From Desulfobacteraceae bacterium (GTDB lineage: Bacteria > Desulfobacterota > Desulfobacteria > Desulfobacterales > JAABRJ01), in contig JAABRJ010000534.1 of NCBI GenBank assembly GCA_011390985.1, positions 1 through 8,867 on the forward strand: a stretch of DNA of 8,867 nt, given 5' to 3'. The notes under the pieces are model-generated. The model was not told the origin of the DNA and did no database searches. It saw only the letters and a program-made list of their open reading frames with translations. Made by a program: the position numbers and the translations under genes. Below are positions 7,108 through 8,867 of this stretch, piece by piece; within the stretch, counting starts at the first letter, position 1; the number at the start of each line of letters is the position of its first letter.

Positions 7108-7337
7108 GGGAGAAAATTATCGAGGTTTCCGTTTTGACTTCATCATCCCAAGAAGACGTTGAGAATTGAGTCAACCTGTCCGTCGCCGCTCAAGGGTTCG
7201 CTTCGGTCGGAACCATAATGTCCGGGCGGCCCTTTGGAAGGCAACGGGGTTTTTTGCCCGTCGATGACCGCAGAAGGGAGGGGATTCAAGGACTTTTTTG
7301 GGCATCGGGGCGGAAACCGCAGGGCGTACCCGTTTTA

Positions 7338-7380
7338 GGTATTTATTCTGGAGCGGATGCGCAGGGGCCTCCTAAATACC
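7338..7380 (+). repeat. Long imperfect stem-loop in the cold-shock leader
   Basis: An eight-base perfect outer stem (7338-7345 with 7373-7380) continues after a four-base bulge (7346-7349) into a four-base inner stem (7350-7353 with 7369-7372), with a small internal GCG/CGC hairpin possible (7353-7355 with 7360-7362). The A/T-rich outer stem would melt on warming, which suits a temperature-sensitive element about 80 bases before the start codon. Confidence 0.5.
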
Positions 7381-7452
7381 CTCCCGCTTTGAATCGGCAT
7401 CCAGGAAAATCGCCCGACGAACGGCACGGGGGCTTAAAACGTCACAAGCATG

Positions 7453-7458
7453 AGGAGG
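7453..7458 (+). promoter_or_regulatory. Ribosome binding site of the cold-shock gene
   Basis: A perfect AGGAGG lies five bases before ATG 7464. It decides the start in favour of the 66-residue protein over the 148-residue in-frame extension from 7218. Confidence 0.8.
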
Positions 7459-7463
7459 TTGGC

Positions 7464-7664
7464 ATGGCTCAAGGCCGGGTTAAGTGGTTCAACGACAAAA
7501 AGGGTTACGGCTTCATTGAAACCGACAGTCAGGGTGATGTGTTCGTTCACTATTCCAGCATCGAGGGCAGCGGATTTCGCACCTTGCGGGAGGCCGAAGA
7601 GGTCACCTTTGAAATTGAAGATTCCCCGAAAGGCCCCCAGGCGGTAAACGTCCGGCGCGCATAG
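7464..7664 (+). CDS. Cold-shock domain protein (CspA family)
   Basis: A 66-residue protein made of one cold-shock domain, the usual length for the family. It is a small five-stranded beta-barrel that binds single-stranded RNA and DNA, melts RNA structure and helps translation at low temperature or under stress. Visible: GRVKWFN (4-10), with the nucleic-acid-stacking W8 and F9; RNP1 KGYGFIE (13-19); RNP2 VFVHY (26-30), where tyrosine 30 replaces the more common histidine or serine context; and a C-terminal strand PQAVNVRRA (58-66). It has its own promoter, a long leader and a clear terminator, so it is transcribed alone. Whether it is cold-induced or constitutive cannot be read from the protein; the long leader favours post-transcriptional control. 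Which csp paralogue it is cannot be stated. Confidence 0.95.
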   Translation: MAQGRVKWFNDKKGYGFIETDSQGDVFVHYSSIEGSGFRTLREAEEVTFEIEDSPKGPQAVNVRRA

Positions 7665-7697
7665 GCCCCGCTGGCGCGCGCTGCAAAGAGACTGCAG

Positions 7698-7723
7698 GCA
7701 AGGTTGCGCCAACCTTGCGTTTT
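7698..7723 (+). terminator. Intrinsic terminator of the cold-shock gene
   Basis: GCAAGGTTG (7698-7706) pairs perfectly with CAACCTTGC (7710-7718) around a CGC triloop, followed by G-TTTT and further T-rich bases. It lies 33 bases after the cold-shock stop codon and is the clearest terminator in the window. Confidence 0.88.
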
Positions 7724-7990
7724 CTATTCTGATGCCGGTTGCGGCGATTTCAGGGTCAGGGAGAAAAATAATACCACGGGTTGGCGCCGGTTTTGGGCAT
7801 CTGCACGACAGACCCCAGCCTTTCAGGATAGCTGCCGGCGGCTGCAACGCGGTCGACAGGCCAAATGGCCAGCAGGAGGCGAAATTATTTTTTTGTCGGG
7901 GCCTCATGGGCGTCGCGGCCCTGAACCCCAATAGAACGGCCCGCCCGCAGGTCCCCTCCTTGGGGCGCATTTTCCGCTTTGGGAGAGCCC
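7724..7990. other. Gap between convergent genes, no gene seen
   Basis: Between the cold-shock terminator and the PilZ stop codon I find no supportable gene. Present are a GGCCA/TGGCC hairpin (7859-7870), an isolated perfect AGGAGG (7874-7879) with no usable start nearby, a run of seven T (7888-7894) and a CCCC/GGGG hairpin (7953-7965). None is followed by a T-run in the minus direction, so the PilZ gene has no obvious intrinsic terminator here. Confidence 0.5.
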
Positions 7991-8344
7991 TCAAACCCCG
8001 CAGGGGGCCAGAATGGCCAATCCCACCAAGAGGTGCCCTTTGAAACGACCTTTTTCATCCTTGGAGATGTGGCGGATTTCGGTTCGCATCTGGCAGACAT
8101 TTCCCCATGGGCCTGCAGGGCAGTAACGCATTTCAAGCACGTCTCCGACCGCCAGATGGTTGAGCACCTCGGATTCTTCTTTGACTAACAGACACATGCC
8201 ATTGGTGGACATGTCCCAAATTTTAAACTGGTAAATGACTTCCAGGCCTTTTAGGCGAAATTCTACGCTGTAGTACTGTTCCATCAGGTGGCGCTGCTCG
8301 GTGCGCCTTTCGACAGGGCTGCCGGCATTGTTATGCTTGCTCAT
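7991..8344 (-). CDS. Single-domain PilZ protein, putative c-di-GMP receptor
   Basis: A 117-residue protein with the layout of a stand-alone PilZ domain. PilZ proteins bind cyclic di-GMP and pass the signal to motility, polysaccharide or secretion machinery. The RxxxR element is visible as R14-TEQ-R18, and the D/N-x-S-x-x-G element as D44-MSTNG-49, 26 residues later. Both are needed for ligand binding and look intact. The region after residue 65 (VGDVLEMRYCP, then VCQMRTEIRHI) gives the remaining barrel strands, and a hydrophobic tail ends the protein. No membrane segment or partner domain is present. The start at 8344 keeps the RxxxR motif and follows a purine-rich AAAAGGGG (8363-8356 on the minus strand), 11 bases away, slightly far. 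No cyclase, phosphodiesterase or flagellar gene lies nearby, so its target is unknown. Confidence 0.85.
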   Translation of the reverse strand: MSKHNNAGSPVERRTEQRHLMEQYYSVEFRLKGLEVIYQFKIWDMSTNGMCLLVKEESEVLNHLAVGDVLEMRYCPAGPWGNVCQMRTEIRHISKDEKGRFKGHLLVGLAILAPCGV

Positions 8345-8453
8345 GATGGTATCGGCCCCTTTTCAGCTCTGCACCCGCCTGGCTGAATGCCAACCCCGAC
8401 GGTTTTGCAATCCGTGCCTCCACGCCTCAAACCTTACCCGATAGCGCCTACCT
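8345..8453 (-). promoter_or_regulatory. Leader of the PilZ gene
   Basis: From the predicted start near 8453 the transcript has a leader of about 110 bases. TATCGG near its 5' end (minus strand 8443-8438) can pair with CCGATA (8355-8350), which lies in the spacer between the ribosome binding site and the ATG, so a closed fold could hinder initiation. Small hairpins TGGC-ATTCA-GCCA and ACGG/CCGT lie between. I compared it by eye with the c-di-GMP-I riboswitch and did not find the conserved core. Confidence 0.3.
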
Positions 8454-8458
8454 TTATT

Positions 8459-8487
8459 TGGATATACTGAAACTAACCTCTTGTCAA
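8459..8487 (-). promoter_or_regulatory. Promoter of the PilZ gene
   Basis: On the minus strand a perfect TTGACA -35 box (8487-8482) precedes two overlapping -10 candidates: TATATC (8466-8461) at 15 bases and TATCCA (8464-8459) at 17 bases. Either would start transcription near 8453. Confidence 0.5.
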
Positions 8488-8867
8488 TGTTGAAAATTCA
8501 GCTGAAATCGGACCAGCCTGGATCAGATTTCGGGCCTTTGCGGCGCACCGCTTTGGGGTCTGCCGGCCTGCAGCCCACCGGATCAGCATACGACACCCCT
8601 GACGGCAGCGTGCGATCTTGACGATATCGCAACCGGTCGCTGGAAATGGAGACAGGCCGCCGGCAGGGTGCTTCCGGGATCCCGTCGAGAATCGCGAGCG
8701 GTGCCGCATGGCCAGCCCCCGCAGCAGAAAAGCGGCAGCGCTCAAGTGGATTGAATAACAGGGAAAAAGGAGAGGCCCCCCTCGATATAAAGCCACGTGA
8801 GGTCCTGGGTTCGGTGGGATTGGCATACCGCCGGCCGCATTCGGTAAATGGACGGGGTTTAGACGCA
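8488..8867. other. Gene-poor right end; one unassigned minus-strand frame
   Basis: A 117-codon minus-strand frame (8826 down to 8473) is open here, but it has no ribosome binding site before its ATG and no recognisable domain. It is rich in Arg, Pro and Gly, as is typical of chance frames in GC-rich DNA, and it runs into the PilZ promoter. I do not call it a gene. Small symmetrical elements are present: TGCGAT (8611-8616) / ATCGCA (8626-8631) with a nine-base loop, and GAGG-CCCC-CCTC in the 8770s. An upstream gene beyond the window edge may be served by this region. Confidence 0.35.
8497..8506. repeat. Ten-base palindrome upstream of the PilZ promoter
   Basis: TTCAGCTGAA is perfectly symmetrical and lies ten bases upstream of the -35 box of the PilZ gene. 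It could be an activator or repressor site, but a ten-base palindrome is not rare and no family is recognised. Confidence 0.25.

Larger units (their letters stand above)
7114..7463 (+). promoter_or_regulatory. Long structured 5' leader of the cold-shock gene
   Basis: Several hairpins are visible in this otherwise gene-free stretch. GGTTC (7195-7199) pairs with GAACC (7210-7214) below a UUCG-type loop (7202-7205). ACGGG (7244-7248) pairs with CCCGT (7257-7261) around a T-rich loop. GCGG (7310-7313) pairs with CCGC (7317-7320). The strongest is GGTATTTA (7338-7345) / TAAATACC (7373-7380), continued inward by GGAG (7350-7353) / CTCC (7369-7372). Long structured leaders that act as cold sensors are known for Escherichia coli cspA. 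I do not see the classical cold-box sequence. An in-frame ATG at 7218 would add 82 residues to the protein, but that extension has no homology and a poor ribosome binding site, so I read it as leader. Confidence 0.45.

Noticed and set aside
7218..7463. 82-codon in-frame N-terminal extension of the cold-shock protein
   Set aside because: It has no good ribosome binding site, no recognisable domain and unusual composition, while a perfect AGGAGG precedes ATG 7464. The family length is about 66-70 residues.
7874..7879. Perfect AGGAGG in the csp-PilZ gap
   Set aside because: No ATG or GTG follows at a usable distance, and the nearest TTG opens only a 14-codon frame.
7434..7994. 186-codon minus-strand frame spanning the cold-shock gene and its terminator
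   Set aside because: It runs antisense through an unambiguous gene and an intrinsic terminator, with no domain.
7732..8043. 103-codon plus-strand frame between the cold-shock and PilZ genes
   Set aside because: It has no ribosome binding site, overlaps the PilZ coding end antisense and has no recognisable motif.
8397..8415. tRNA-Cys-like anticodon arm (loop TTGCAAA) on the minus strand
   Set aside because: The stem has a mismatch, and no acceptor stem or proper T-arm can be formed around it, so it is not a tRNA gene.

Overview
The window is a GC-rich, gene-dense bacterial chromosome segment. It carries five convincing protein genes, one probable transposase remnant, and several intergenic regions with readable promoters and hairpins. 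The gene types fit a Desulfobacterota (deltaproteobacterial) or related Proteobacteria genome: a full-length HrpA with the HrpA-type C-terminal domain, a CoA-disulfide-reductase-type flavoprotein, a single-domain cold-shock protein, and a small PilZ protein. That placement is inferred from protein character only, not from a marker gene.

Layout. Bases 1-184 are comparatively AT-rich and hold no confident gene. At 185 a short frame with a good ribosome binding site begins like an ISAs1-type transposase, then loses all resemblance after about 30 codons, so it is probably a broken insertion-sequence end. A readable sigma70-type promoter (346-374) drives a GT2 glycosyltransferase (421-1266). This converges, with only 23 bases between, on hrpA (1290-5294, minus strand), which fills nearly half the window. 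A 337-base divergent intergenic region follows, rich in inverted and direct repeats. Next are a CoA-disulfide-reductase-like flavoprotein (5632-6984, plus strand) and a 479-base gap holding a consensus-like promoter and a roughly 350-base structured leader for a cold-shock protein (7464-7664, plus strand), which ends in a clear intrinsic terminator (7698-7723). A PilZ-domain gene (7991-8344, minus strand) has its own promoter around 8459-8487. The last approximately 380 bases hold no gene I can support.

The genes look like independent single-gene transcription units, not one operon: strand switches separate most of them, and several have their own promoter or terminator. Themes are RNA and translation stress (HrpA, cold-shock protein), thiol or redox balance (the flavoprotein), c-di-GMP signalling (PilZ) and surface glycan synthesis (GT2). 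I see no CRISPR array, rRNA, credible tRNA, phage module or recognisable defence cassette. I do not see convincing evidence of a new multi-gene system. The most interesting material is non-coding: the cold-shock leader, the repeat-dense divergent region at 5295-5631, and the short leaders of hrpA and the PilZ gene.
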